In this document: one piece after another, positions 1-10,273 of the stretch
How the letters are laid out: the number at the start of each line of letters is the position of its first letter
Numbering within the stretch: the stretch's first letter is position 1
NCBI RefSeq assembly: GCF_010119975.1
Contig: NZ_CP048222.1
Location: 434,001-498,000 of the forward strand
Direction: 5' to 3'
DNA: 64,000 nucleotides
Origin: Rhodocytophaga rosea
GTDB taxonomy: Bacteria; Bacteroidota; Bacteroidia; Cytophagales; 172606-1
Position numbers and translations under genes: made by a program
Notes under the pieces: generated by a model
What the model saw: only the letters and a program-made list of their open reading frames with translations
Told to the model about the DNA's origin: nothing
Database searches by the model: none

Positions 1-1
1 A

Positions 2-2761
2 GTGCATGTAGATGAACATTACCAATCGGTATTTCCGCCGGATGTGCATGCGGTCTATGATCATGGGAAGCGGGATGTGTCTTCTTTCCCCATTGCCACA
101 GGTACGTATTACAAGGTAGACTACTCTCCGGGAACGGATATTTCCCGCTACCAGAACATTCCGGTGCCTACCTCTTATATGGCTGTGAATTCAGCCTTTG
201 ATTTCGTGGGTGGCTATCACCACGGTAAAAAGGCAGGTTTGCTGCATGTGGCCAATCATCATATATCCCCAGGCAAAAAACAGTGGACCTGGGGCTGTGG
301 AGAATTCGGGCAAGCCTGGGACCGCCAGCTTACGGATGAAGATGGGCCTTACTTTGAATTGATGGTGGGTGTTTTCACAGACAACCAACCGGATTTTAGC
401 TGGATTATGCCCAATGAAGAACGGCAGTTTACACAGTATTTCATGCCCTACAAAAACATTGGGTATGTGAAAAATGCTACCACCGAAGCAGCCGTTAATC
501 TTGAAATTGAGGATAATCAAGCCACCATACAAGTATATGTCACTTCTCCTCAAACAAATGTATCTGTGCTGCTACTGAATGCAGAAGAAGAGATATTGCA
601 GGATACGGTTATTCTCTCCCCAACACAGACGTATAAAAAAAGTGCATCCATTCCTGAAGGAATAAATCCGGAGAAATTAAAAGTAGTAGTCAAAGACCAG
701 AAAGGCCGGGAATTGGTTAGTTATACACCTGTCACCCGTAAAGAAGAAGCCATTCCTGACCCGGCTACACCCATCGGCGAACCGAAAGACATTGCTACAA
801 ATGATGCCTTGTACCTGGCAGGGTTGCACCTGGAACAATACCGCCATGCCACGTATTCGCCTGTTGCATACTATGAAGAAGCCCTCCGCAGGAACCCGGC
901 TGATGTTCAGAATAACAATGCTTTAGGGCGTTGGTATCTGAGGCGGGGCCAGTTGGCCAAAGCTGAGCCTTTTTTCCGCAAAGCTGTCGAATCTATGGTA
1001 CGGCATAATCCCAATCCGTATGATGGCGAACCTTTATACAACCTGGGATTGTCGCTGGTATATCAGGAAAAATGGGACGAAGCCTACGCATTTTTCTTCA
1101 AAGCTACCTGGAATGCTGCCTGGCAGGACAATGCCTATCTGCAACTAGCCCGGATCGACATGCGAAAAGGTAATTTCACCCAGGCCCTCCAATCGGCCAC
1201 TCATTCAGTAATTCGCAATTACCATGGCTTCAAAGCCCGTCACCTGAAGACAGTTGCCTTACGGAAACTGGGACGTCTTGCAGAAGCGGAGGCTTTTGCA
1301 CAAGAAACGCTTTCCATTGATTCATTTAATTTTGCCTCCAACAATGAATTATACCTGATTTTGCAAGCAAAGGGTGAAAATGAGGCGGCAGAACAAATCC
1401 TTCAGAAGCTTCTTCAGCAGATGCGGAATAATAGCCACAGTTACATCCAAGTTGCGCTTGATTATGCTCAGGCCGGTTTGTATGCCGAAGCTATTGAACT
1501 ACTCAAGCGAATCTCCGCTATTGATACACATCCCCTGACGTTTTACTATCTAGCTTATTTCTACGATCAGTCCGGTCAATCACAAAAGGCACAAGAATCA
1601 GCTGCTGAAGGCTTTGCCTGTAGTCCTGATAGGGTATTTCCCAACCACCTGGATGATATTGCAGTATTGCACAAAGTAGCTGAGCTAAATCCGAAGGATT
1701 ATAAAGTTTGGTATTACCTGGGCAATCTCTGGTACGATAAGCGGCAATACGAAGAAGCGATAGCAGCCTGGGAAAAGTCCAGAGAAATTTTTGATGCGTT
1801 TCCAACCGTGCACCGGAATCTGGGCATTGCTTACTTTAACCGCCTGGCACAAGAACAAAAAGCCCTGGAATCGTTCGAAAAAGCCTTTTTGCTGGACCGC
1901 AGCGACTCCCGTATTTTGTTTGAACTGGACCAATTATATAAACGGTTAAACCGCCCCATAGAAGAACGTCTTGCCTTCCTGAATAGGTACCCAGAACTCA
2001 TATGTGACCGGGACGATCTTTTTATTGAGTACATAACGCTGCATAATCTGACAGGCAATCATGCAGAAGCCTCCAGGTTATTGGCTTCCCGAACTTTTCA
2101 CCCATGGGAAGGCGGAGAAGGCAAGGTTTCCGGGCAGCACATTCAGACGCATGTGGAACTGGCCAAACAGGCGATGGCAGAAGAGCAATACGGGCAGGCA
2201 ATCAACCTACTCCAGGTAGCAGAAGTTTATCCAATGAATCTAGGGGAAGGCAAGTTGTATGGAGCCCAGGAAAATGATATCCACTACTGGCTAGGCTGCA
2301 CTTACGAAGGATTGGGTGACCGGGAAAAAGCTAACTCCTATTGGGAGAAAGCAGCCGTGGGCATTTCTGAACCAGCTCCTGCCATTTTCTACAACGACCA
2401 GCCACCTGACAAAATCTTTTACCAGGGACAAGCACTTTTAAAACTAGGCCACCGGGAAGAGGCTGAAAAACGTTTCCAGAACCTGATTGCCTATGGAGAG
2501 GCACATATGGATGACCAGGTAAAGATTGACTTTTTTGCCGTGTCATTGCCCGATTTGATGATATTCGACGATGACTTGACCAGGCGTAACCAGATTCATT
2601 GCCACTACCTGATTGGCCTTGGACAGTTGGGAGCAGGTCATTTTAGGGAAGCAAAAGTACACTTAGAACAAGTATTGGCTATGGATACAGCCCACCAGGG
2701 AGCACTGGTACACCGGCGCCTGCTACAAAATCTTGTAGACAAACAATATAGCATACGTTAA
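2..2761 (+). CDS. DUF5107 domain protein with C-terminal TPR repeats (5' end outside window)
   Basis: The open frame runs in from the left edge, so the N-terminus is missing; the GTG at base 2 is probably internal. The first 170 residues or so look like the end of a DUF5107 beta-rich domain (aromatic-rich, with HHGKKAG and a WGCGEFGQAWDR stretch). From about residue 270 to the end, helical pairs with A, G, Y and P spacing are typical of tetratricopeptide repeats, for example around LGRWYLRRGQLAKAEPFFRK. Proteins of this type in Bacteroidetes often lie beside glycoside hydrolases, and a GH2 gene follows 78 bases downstream on the same strand, so the two are probably co-transcribed. The exact function is unknown; a role in carbohydrate processing is inferred from context only. 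Confidence 0.8.
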   Translation: MHVDEHYQSVFPPDVHAVYDHGKRDVSSFPIATGTYYKVDYSPGTDISRYQNIPVPTSYMAVNSAFDFVGGYHHGKKAGLLHVANHHISPGKKQWTWGCGEFGQAWDRQLTDEDGPYFELMVGVFTDNQPDFSWIMPNEERQFTQYFMPYKNIGYVKNATTEAAVNLEIEDNQATIQVYVTSPQTNVSVLLLNAEEEILQDTVILSPTQTYKKSASIPEGINPEKLKVVVKDQKGRELVSYTPVTRKEEAIPDPATPIGEPKDIATNDALYLAGLHLEQYRHATYSPVAYYEEALRRNPADVQNNNALGRWYLRRGQLAKAEPFFRKAVESMVRHNPNPYDGEPLYNLGLSLVYQEKWDEAYAFFFKATWNAAWQDNAYLQLARIDMRKGNFTQALQSATHSVIRNYHGFKARHLKTVALRKLGRLAEAEAFAQETLSIDSFNFASNNELYLILQAKGENEAAEQILQKLLQQMRNNSHSYIQVALDYAQAGLYAEAIELLKRISAIDTHPLTFYYLAYFYDQSGQSQKAQESAAEGFACSPDRVFPNHLDDIAVLHKVAELNPKDYKVWYYLGNLWYDKRQYEEAIAAWEKSREIFDAFPTVHRNLGIAYFNRLAQEQKALESFEKAFLLDRSDSRILFELDQLYKRLNRPIEERLAFLNRYPELICDRDDLFIEYITLHNLTGNHAEASRLLASRTFHPWEGGEGKVSGQHIQTHVELAKQAMAEEQYGQAINLLQVAEVYPMNLGEGKLYGAQENDIHYWLGCTYEGLGDREKANSYWEKAAVGISEPAPAIFYNDQPPDKIFYQGQALLKLGHREEAEKRFQNLIAYGEAHMDDQVKIDFFAVSLPDLMIFDDDLTRRNQIHCHYLIGLGQLGAGHFREAKVHLEQVLAMDTAHQGALVHRRLLQNLVDKQYSIR

Positions 2762-2839
2762 TTATCTACACCTAAACCTGCTGGTTATTGCCCAAAGTAA
2801 TGTACTCTCTTGGGAAGCTAGCCTATTATCCTTTTCTTC

Positions 2840-5700
2840 ATGAAAAAAGTAAAAAATTACCGATTACACATCGCTCTATGGCTTTCTATTCTTTGTATTT
2901 CATCTTCTTTTTCTGCACATGCTCAGGGGAATGAAAAAATAGACCTTTCGGGAGAATGGGCTTTTGCCACAGATCCAAAGGATGAAGGTGTACAAGGTAA
3001 ATGGTTTTCTAAAAAGCTGGAAGACAACATACAACTACCCGGTTCCATGACCTCCAATAGCAAAGGGGATGATATTACCGTAGAAACGCCCTGGACCGGT
3101 AGCATTTTTGATTCGGCTTATTTTAAAAACCCAGAATACGCAAAGTACCGGCAGCCAGGAAACGTTAAAGTGCCATTCTGGCTGCAACCCGTGAAGTATT
3201 ATAAAGGACCAGCCTGGTACCAGAAGACTATCACCATTCCTGACACCTGGAAAGGAAAAGGCATAGAACTCTTCATTGAACGCAGCCATTGGGAAACTAC
3301 CCTTTGGGTAGATAATACACCCATAGGCATGCTAAACAGTTTAGGCACACCGCATGTGTTTGACCTGACTAAATCATTAACTCCCGGAACACACCAACTC
3401 ACCATTCGTATCGACAACCGGGTAAAAGAGTTTAATGTCGGACAAAACTCCCACAGCATATCCGATCATACGCAAAGTAACTGGAATGGAATGGTAGGGC
3501 AACTGTTCCTGGCTACCCGTCCAGTTGTTTCTATTCAGGAAGTGCAGGTATATCCGGATCTCCAGAACAAGCAAGTTACCGCCAAAATAACTGTTCGCCG
3601 CCCTGCTGGTAAACCCGGAAAAGTCAGTATTGAATTGCTCGCTACCTCCACTAACCCACAAGCCGAAAAATTAACGCCTCTGCGTAATGAAGTAAATTTA
3701 ACCGGAGATAGTACGGTACTTGAATTGGTTTATCCCATGGGGACTGCACCCTTGCTTTGGGATGAATTTAAGCCCAATCTTTATTCATTACAGGTACGGC
3801 TTACGGCTGGAAAAGGGATTTCGGAAGAAAAAGAAATTTCCTTCGGAATGCGGGAGTTTAACACGAAAGGCACCCAGTTTACCATTAACGGCCGCCCTAC
3901 TTTTTTGCGTGGAACATTAGAATGCGCCATTTTTCCCAAAACCGGGTATCCGCCTACAGATGTAGCTTCGTGGGCTCGCATATTTGAAGTATGTAAATCT
4001 TATGGATTGAATCACATGCGTTTTCACTCCTGGTGTCCGCCCAAAGCAGCTTTTGAAGCCGCCGACCATGCCGGATTCTATCTGCAACTGGAAAGTAGTT
4101 CCTGGGCAAACCAAGGCGCTACCATTGGCGATGGTGCTCCACTAGACCAGTACATTTACGCTGAAAGCGAACGCATGGTAAAAGCATATGGCAATCATCC
4201 GTCTTTTTGCATGCTGACCTATGGCAACGAACCAGCCGGTAAAAACCATGTAACATACCTGATTAATTTTGTGAAACACTGGCAGCAGAAAGACCCCCGC
4301 CGGCTCTATACTACAGGTGCCGGATGGCCGGTGGTTCCAGAAAGTGACTATAACAGCACACCAGATCCGCGGATTCAAGCCTGGGGAGCTGGACTAAAAA
4401 GCATCATTAACAGCAAGCCGCCGAGTAGTAATTACGACTGGACTGATACGATTGCCAAGTGGCAGCACCCCACGGTAAGCCACGAAATTGGTCAGTGGTG
4501 CGTCTATCCGGATTTCAAGGAAATAGCCAAGTATGATGGGGTACTCAAAGCCAGGAACTTTGAAATATTCCAGGAGAAATTGCAAAATCATGGCATGGCC
4601 AGCCTGGCAGATAGTTTTTTATTGGCTTCCGGTAAGTTACAGGCATTGTGTTATAAGGCAGATATTGAAGCAGCCTTGCGTACCCCAGGTTTTGGCGGAT
4701 TCCAGTTACTAGATTTACATGATTTTCCAGGTCAGGGAACGGCACTGGTAGGTGTGCTCAATCCATTCTGGGAAGACAAAGGCTATATCACTGGCAAGGA
4801 ATACAGCCAGTTCTGTAATACCACAGTTCCCCTTGCAAGGCTTCCTAAAATGATCTACCTGAATAATGAAGAATTACGTGTGCCAGTAGAAGTGGCTCAT
4901 TTTGGCGAAAGTGAATTGAAAGAAGTAATTCCTACCTGGACTTTAACCGATGCCTCCGGAAAAATAGTGTTGAATGGGCAGCTTGCCAAGACTAATATTG
5001 CTTTAGGAAATGCTATTAAGTTAGGAGAGATCAGGCAGTCACTTTCATCCATCACTCAACCTGGTAAGCTGGTGCTAACCGTAGCTGTTGGCAACTATCA
5101 AAATACATGGGATCTTTTTGTATATCCATCCGCCTTACCAACCAGCAAAGACAATATTCTGGTGACGCAGCAACTGGATGAAAAAGCCTTGAAAATCCTC
5201 CGCAAAGGGGCAACGTATTACTTACCCTCAAAAAAGGCTCGGTCAAACCCGACAAAGGCGGAGAGGTAAAAATCGGATTCTCCAGCATTTTCTGGAATAC
5301 AGCCTGGACTGGTGGGCAAGCCCCGACTACCCTGGGCATTCTCTGTGATCCCAAACATCCTGCCTTGCAAGCATTCCCAACAGAATATCATAGCAACTGG
5401 CAATGGTGGGATGCCATGAGCCATTCGAATGCCATTCGCCTGGATGCAGTAGCTCCGGATCTGAAACCCATTGTCCGAGTGATTGATGATTGGGTAACCG
5501 CCCAGCCGCTCGGACTGCTGTTTGAATGCCGGGTAGGGAAAGGAAAACTGCTCATTTCGGGGATTGACCTGCTGGATAACCAGGATAAACGGCCTGAAGC
5601 CCGGCAATTACTGCATAGTCTGCGAAGCTACATGGCAAGTGATACGTTTCATCCTGCTATACAAATAGAGGCAGAAAAGATAAAAGGATTAATAAATTAA
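2840..5700 (+). pseudogene. Glycoside hydrolase family 2-like protein, interrupted by a 1-base deletion
   Basis: The frame opens with a signal peptide (MKKVKNYRLHIALWLSILC...AHAQG), so the product is exported. Residues about 35-230 match a GH2 sugar-binding jelly roll (LSGEWAF, WYQKTITIP, NRVKEF), then an immunoglobulin-like segment and a TIM barrel. The likely acid/base is E464 in YGNEP and the likely nucleophile E549 in SHEIGQW. The frame hits a stop at 5267-5269, but from 5221 a second frame continues the protein sensibly (LTLKKGSVKPDKGGEV...) to TAA at 5698-5700. Adding one G after base 5215 rejoins them into about 953 residues. It is therefore either a recently broken gene or a consensus error. 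The substrate is not evident; beta-galactosidase, beta-glucuronidase and related exo-activities are all possible. It forms a likely unit with the DUF5107/TPR gene upstream. Confidence 0.8.
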
Positions 5701-5718
5701 TTTCGAGTGAACATCATT

Positions 5719-5752
5719 AAAAAGCCTTGAACCGGTTGATTCAAGGCTTTTT
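5719..5752. terminator. Bidirectional intrinsic terminator
   Basis: A 13-base inverted repeat (AAAAAGCCTTGAA at 5719-5731 and TTCAAGGCTTTTT at 5740-5752) encloses an 8-base loop. It has A on one side and T on the other, so it can terminate both the GH2 gene and the convergent CBM9-like gene that ends at 5755. Confidence 0.85.
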
Positions 5753-5754
5753 CT

Positions 5755-6591
5755 TTATACGATTTTATCTGAAAAATGAATATATGTAAAGCATTCAGGC
5801 AAGTGGGTGTCGTATACGCCATGTCGGTTCCAGGCCCATGCCGGGTGTGGGTTTACTTCCTGTCCGCTGGGGGTGAGTTTCTGGAATCTACCCAGAAAAA
5901 GCCGCCAGGTATCCCCGTCTTCGGGTGGTAAAGACCGGCCGTTGGCCAATGATTTCATTCCTTGCCAGGGAAACGCCAGTTCTACAGTCCAGCCCTTGTC
6001 TATATCGGTATTTTCATTGATCGTTCCTTGCACTCTCACCGCAGATTGCAACCCAGGAAAATCCCAGTTAATAAAGGCCCAACGGGTTTTGCGGGGATGG
6101 CGGCCATGCCAGAAGGAATCAGCCATCCGGTCTTCGTTGCCGCCAAAGGATAAGGCTTTCTGGTCAATCAGGTCAAACTCCGGCACATCGAACTTTGAAC
6201 CTCTTTTATAGGCATCCTGCCAGATAAAAAAAACTTCGTAGACGGTGCCCAAAGCATTGATCTCAAATTCATAATAGGCATCTCCACCATCTATAAACAC
6301 TTCAATGTCATTCTCATTAAAGATCAGGGAATCACGCTCGGTGAGGTGTGCTTGTACAAATGGCTCTTCCACCCAGAAAGCGATATATAGGTTTTTATCA
6401 TCCCATAACACCGCAGACCGGGTATCAAACATGCCGGGTTCCCCCGTAACCATATCTACAAACCTGGGTGATTTCTGAGCTCTTTGCCAGACAGGCTTTT
6501 CCAGGTCACCATTAATCTCAATCGGTTCAGAGGTTCTGCAACTGGTATAATGCGCTATATGTTCCTGGGAACAGCCGTATTTTTCTTTCAT
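5755..6591 (-). CDS. Carbohydrate-binding family 9-like protein
   Basis: The 278-residue protein matches the CBM9-like/DUF1083 fold: an early EINGDLEKPVWQRA segment, AVLWDDKNLYIAFWVEEP in the middle, and the NDIEVFIDGGDAYYEFEINALGT block typical of the family. It has no obvious signal peptide. Such stand-alone domains occur in Bacteroidetes carbohydrate loci and may bind sugar or act as a processing module; no catalytic role is established. It converges on the GH2 gene and shares its terminator. The ATG at 6589-6591 is the first in frame. Confidence 0.8.
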   Translation of the reverse strand: MKEKYGCSQEHIAHYTSCRTSEPIEINGDLEKPVWQRAQKSPRFVDMVTGEPGMFDTRSAVLWDDKNLYIAFWVEEPFVQAHLTERDSLIFNENDIEVFIDGGDAYYEFEINALGTVYEVFFIWQDAYKRGSKFDVPEFDLIDQKALSFGGNEDRMADSFWHGRHPRKTRWAFINWDFPGLQSAVRVQGTINENTDIDKGWTVELAFPWQGMKSLANGRSLPPEDGDTWRLFLGRFQKLTPSGQEVNPHPAWAWNRHGVYDTHLPECFTYIHFSDKIV

Positions 6592-6669
6592 ATATCAATT
6601 TGCTAGATAATCTCAAGAAAACAAAAATTTAAAAAGAAGAAGGTTTGCTAACGCATTTACGCTCTCCTA

Positions 6670-6903
6670 TTATTTTTTCCTGGCATACATCTCTAATGCT
6701 TCCTGCAATCTATCCATTCCTATGCATTCAAAATAGGTTTCAAGAGCTGTATTGATCGCTTGTTTCTCATTTAGCCGCTCATAATACGCAATGGCTTTTA
6801 ACTTGTACAGATTCTCTTTGTTGATAATAAATGTGGCACGTTGATAACTATCCGAATCTGGCTTCTTTGGTCTTCCTGCTGAAGGCTTGTTTTCCTTTTC
6901 CAT
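6670..6903 (-). CDS. Small ribbon-helix-helix-like DNA-binding protein
   Basis: The product has 77 residues: a basic GRPKKP N-terminus, then a short strand-like QRATFIINKENLYKLKAIAYYERLNEKQAINTALETYFE. This resembles the ribbon-helix-helix fold of small regulators and antitoxins. No toxin gene is adjacent: the nearest neighbour upstream is divergent and unrelated. It may be an orphan RHH regulator. The family call rests on pattern only. Confidence 0.6.
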   Translation of the reverse strand: MEKENKPSAGRPKKPDSDSYQRATFIINKENLYKLKAIAYYERLNEKQAINTALETYFECIGMDRLQEALEMYARKK

Positions 6904-7095
6904 AAGCTGATATTGTGAATTTACTACAGCGAAAATAGAAGTTAAAGCAGCAATAACAATTATATCAATGAATATAATATTATGCAGTAATTATTTATTA
7001 CTGATATTACTTGTATTACTGAGCACCTATTGCTTATTTTACTTCTGTATTTATGATACAACATAAATAATCATTTGTGGTTTGTTGTCAAACCA

Positions 7096-7103
7096 TATCT
7101 TTG
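7096..7103 (+). promoter_or_regulatory. Bacteroidetes-type promoter, possibly giving a leaderless mRNA
   Basis: TATCTTTG matches the -7 consensus TAnnTTTG exactly, with TTTG at 7074-7077 and an 18-base spacer. Transcription should begin close to the ATG at 7108, leaving almost no 5' leader. It also argues against the in-frame start at 7075, which would lie inside the promoter. Confidence 0.55.
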
Positions 7104-7107
7104 TAAA

Positions 7108-7329
7108 ATGAGCACCTATCAGTTTATCTATCTGCATCCACATAAACCTGATGATGATGAAAAATTGATTACCCTAAAAAACGAGTTTAATGAGTTAGCC
7201 AGTAGATATAATACCCAATGGCCATCACTTTCTGTAGAAGAAAAGGAAGAAATGATTGCTGCGCTTGCACTGTTGGAATGGGAGATACTTAACTATATGT
7301 CCCAAAACAGACCTCAATCCAAAGAGTAA
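7108..7329 (+). CDS. Small hypothetical protein
   Basis: A 73-residue acidic protein (MSTYQFIYLHPHKPDDDEK...) without signal peptide or membrane segment. The C-terminal half is predicted helical (SLSVEEKEEMIAALALLEWEILNYM). I do not recognise a family. The start at 7108 is preferred over an in-frame start at 7075 because a good promoter occupies 7074-7103. It is divergent from the RHH-like gene. Confidence 0.55.
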   Translation: MSTYQFIYLHPHKPDDDEKLITLKNEFNELASRYNTQWPSLSVEEKEEMIAALALLEWEILNYMSQNRPQSKE

Positions 7330-7396
7330 ATTTTCGATAAACTTTAGCTTTTATCCGCATAAAATAGCTGCGTAACCTCACACTTCCGGATTAACT

Positions 7397-10273
7397 CTAC
7401 CGGACAAGTAGTTTACCATTAAATATCCCTTCATCCGTCTGAATTGAATATACATAGAGACCAGGCAAAAGTCCATTTAGTGGAATAGTTTCCCGGCTGG
7501 AAAGAAGATGAGTAGTAAGCTTTATTTTTCCATTCAGGTCAAACAGCCGGAATACCACCTCCTGACTGGCGAATTCCTTTGAAAATACCTGTAATTTCTC
7601 AGCATTTGAAACAGGATTAGGAAAAACCATCACCGGAGGATCAGCGACAAAGTAACTCCTCACTGTTTCAGAAATGATTTCTTTTCCAGTGGGAAAAAGT
7701 ATCCGGATGCGGTAAGTATTTAATCCCTGAAGCGGATGGGTGTCCTGAATTCTGACCTGTTTACTTTCTGGTTGAATGGTATGAATCGTCTCGAATATGC
7801 CATTTTTTTGTCTTTCAACCAGAATGCGATCTATCCCATAGATGGTGCCTAATTCCGCCAGAAGATCGATTCCATTTTCACGCACAGTTTCCACACCAAA
7901 AGAAACAAGAAAACACGATGAACTGAGCGAGGCATAATCAAAAGTATGTGCCCGTAACCCATGGCCTCCTTCTTTTAACAAAGACTGAATGGCAAAAAGT
8001 GGTGAAGTTAATTGCGTTTTTTTCAGAACGATGGCTGTATCGGAAGTAACTACAATGGTTTTTAATGAATTCCCTTCAAAAACGGACAGCTCATATTCCT
8101 TCACATTTTCGGCAAATGGCCATTGCACCAGCAGGGAATCGCCGCAATTAAACCCAACTGTAATAGGTAATGGCCAGGAAATAGTAAAAGACAGGGTTGG
8201 AAATACTTCGTTGCCCACCACCATTCTTGCTTGTGCCCGTGTAGTGAGTTCCGGGGTTTTCCACATATAAGTTCCATTCTTTAAATTTACATGGTCATTG
8301 ATACTTATCCAGGTAATTCCCTGATCCAGAGTATATTCCAGCTTTCCCAGGGTATCTGCTAACGTACTTTTCCAGGAGAAATAGGTATCGGATTCCCCAT
8401 CGAAAGGCATATTATCACTGCCTGTGGGAAAAAGCCATTCAAACTGGTTGGTAGTATCCCACTGATAGGAGATATAAAATGACTGGGAACCTGCCGCCAG
8501 ATCAAATCCTTTTACAGTGATGGTATAGGTACCTGCAACAGGCTTATCCAGCATGATTTGTTCAATGGTATTCAGATGGTCTGCGCCTCTGGTGGCTGCT
8601 TTGGTGAGTTTTGCAAAATCGGCTGAAGGATCTAATTTCCAGGGCAACCAGGTATTCCCTTCGGTGGTAAGTTGCATATCCAGGTCATTTACCAAAGCAA
8701 AGCCCGCATTAGGCAGGGCAGCCGGATCATTCCATACCAGGGTAACCTTTAGTTTTCTGGCTGTAGCAGGCACCTGCAGAGGAAAAGATTTAGTTTGCCC
8801 CTGACTGATACTTCCCGAAAAATACCGTTTTGCGGTCAGGTTCTGTAAAGTCCGGTACGCATCTACATTTCCAAACCCGGTTATATAGTCAATACCTACC
8901 GGACCAGCATCTTGTGCACTATTGATTAATAGTGACTTCAGTAACGCAGCAGGCGGTAAATTCCCTTGTTGTTGCTGGTATGCCTGCTGGAGCAAGGCTG
9001 CAATGCCAGATACAAGCGCAGCGGAATTCGATGTTCCGGCAGTACTATACGCTACTACTTCTGGTTTAATACGTCCATCATAGGCTGGTCCACGCGAAGA
9101 AAATGCCACAGGTTGACCTACAGCATCCACGGAGCCTACCGTCAGGATATTTTTAGACATTTTAAAATTTCCCGTAAGATTAGCCAGCCCTTCAATGCCC
9201 TGATAGGGACCGGTAGCCGAAGTAGCAGCTCCTTCATTTCCAGAGGAAAAAACATGGAGAAGGGTAGGATTCCGGTTTGCACTTTTATCAAAAGCCTCCG
9301 CCCGGGTGCCATAAAAATTTTCAATTTCAGTGCCATACGAATGATTCTGCACCCAGCTATTCAGCGTTGCATAATCCTCATCGGCATCAGGCAATAAATC
9401 TTCGAAATCTGAGGAAGTAACACTCGCTCCCCAGGCAACGCCCTTTCCGGTAATGAAAGAATTACCTGCACCAGCTGCAATAGTAGCCATATCTGTGGCA
9501 TGCGTACTGGCCTCACCGGCACTGATAGAAGAAGGAATATGCCGTCCTTTTAAGTCAATATCTTCAGTATTATAGGGTTGTTCCTGAATAGAAATGGTTA
9601 TGCCTTCTCCGGTTAAAGCCGGGAAAAAATGATGGATACGGTTCACTGTGTTGGGATTAAGATTCATATCCTTTACAGGACTTTCCACACGGGGATTGGT
9701 TGCTTCTTTTCCCACGTACAGCACCCCATTTACCGCAATAACTTTGTTAATTATCGTTTCAAGAGTGGTTGTTACTGTAAGTATATTATTTTTTGAGCTG
9801 AGTATAGAAAGCTGTGGAATAGCAGAAAGAATACCAGGCACTGAAGGGTCAGAAACGCTGATGGTAAAGGTTTGCCTGGTTGTTTGATCGCCATGCAGTA
9901 ACAGTTCATCAGAAAGTTTCCATAAATGATTGACTGTCCATTTTTCTTCATATAAGGTCTGAGATAAGGCTGACTTGGTAGGTTTTACAATCAGGTAATG
10001 CTGGTCAATGGTTCTCAGAACAGTGATTCCATTTGTTATTAAGGATTCTTTTTTAACGCCTGGTTTTATCTTGATCAGAAATGGCTGTTGAGATGTTGGC
10101 TGAGTTCTGAGCCCCTGGTTTACGTCAGGCGATTTAATGATTTTGGCTAACACCGCATCCAGATTCCTTTGCTGGGCAAAATTAAGAGTAGGATAAGCCA
10201 TGAGCAATACCCACAGTAAAAAGACCAGTTTTTTACCTGGAATTAATTTCTTTAAGTAATACAAGTGTATCAT
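7397..10273 (-). CDS. S8 (subtilisin-like) serine protease with T9SS sorting domain
   Basis: The 958-residue protein begins with a signal peptide (KKLVFLLWVLLMAYPTLNFAQ). A peptidase S8 domain spans about residues 210-480: His258 in the HATDMA block, Asn345 in SSGNEG, and Ser415 in GTSNSAA. Where subtilases have the catalytic Asp (about 228-234) this protein reads SIQEQPYN, so Glu231 or the nearby D238/D240 would have to serve. Beta-sandwich domains follow, and the end (about 875-958, with VFPNPVSNAEKL and a terminal GKLLVR) is a type A T9SS sorting domain. The product is probably secreted or surface-anchored through type IX secretion. It lies downstream of an M57 metalloprotease gene on the same strand, but a 402-base gap with a terminator separates them. 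Confidence 0.85.
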   Translation of the reverse strand: MIHLYYLKKLIPGKKLVFLLWVLLMAYPTLNFAQQRNLDAVLAKIIKSPDVNQGLRTQPTSQQPFLIKIKPGVKKESLITNGITVLRTIDQHYLIVKPTKSALSQTLYEEKWTVNHLWKLSDELLLHGDQTTRQTFTISVSDPSVPGILSAIPQLSILSSKNNILTVTTTLETIINKVIAVNGVLYVGKEATNPRVESPVKDMNLNPNTVNRIHHFFPALTGEGITISIQEQPYNTEDIDLKGRHIPSSISAGEASTHATDMATIAAGAGNSFITGKGVAWGASVTSSDFEDLLPDADEDYATLNSWVQNHSYGTEIENFYGTRAEAFDKSANRNPTLLHVFSSGNEGAATSATGPYQGIEGLANLTGNFKMSKNILTVGSVDAVGQPVAFSSRGPAYDGRIKPEVVAYSTAGTSNSAALVSGIAALLQQAYQQQQGNLPPAALLKSLLINSAQDAGPVGIDYITGFGNVDAYRTLQNLTAKRYFSGSISQGQTKSFPLQVPATARKLKVTLVWNDPAALPNAGFALVNDLDMQLTTEGNTWLPWKLDPSADFAKLTKAATRGADHLNTIEQIMLDKPVAGTYTITVKGFDLAAGSQSFYISYQWDTTNQFEWLFPTGSDNMPFDGESDTYFSWKSTLADTLGKLEYTLDQGITWISINDHVNLKNGTYMWKTPELTTRAQARMVVGNEVFPTLSFTISWPLPITVGFNCGDSLLVQWPFAENVKEYELSVFEGNSLKTIVVTSDTAIVLKKTQLTSPLFAIQSLLKEGGHGLRAHTFDYASLSSSCFLVSFGVETVRENGIDLLAELGTIYGIDRILVERQKNGIFETIHTIQPESKQVRIQDTHPLQGLNTYRIRILFPTGKEIISETVRSYFVADPPVMVFPNPVSNAEKLQVFSKEFASQEVVFRLFDLNGKIKLTTHLLSSRETIPLNGLLPGLYVYSIQTDEGIFNGKLLVR

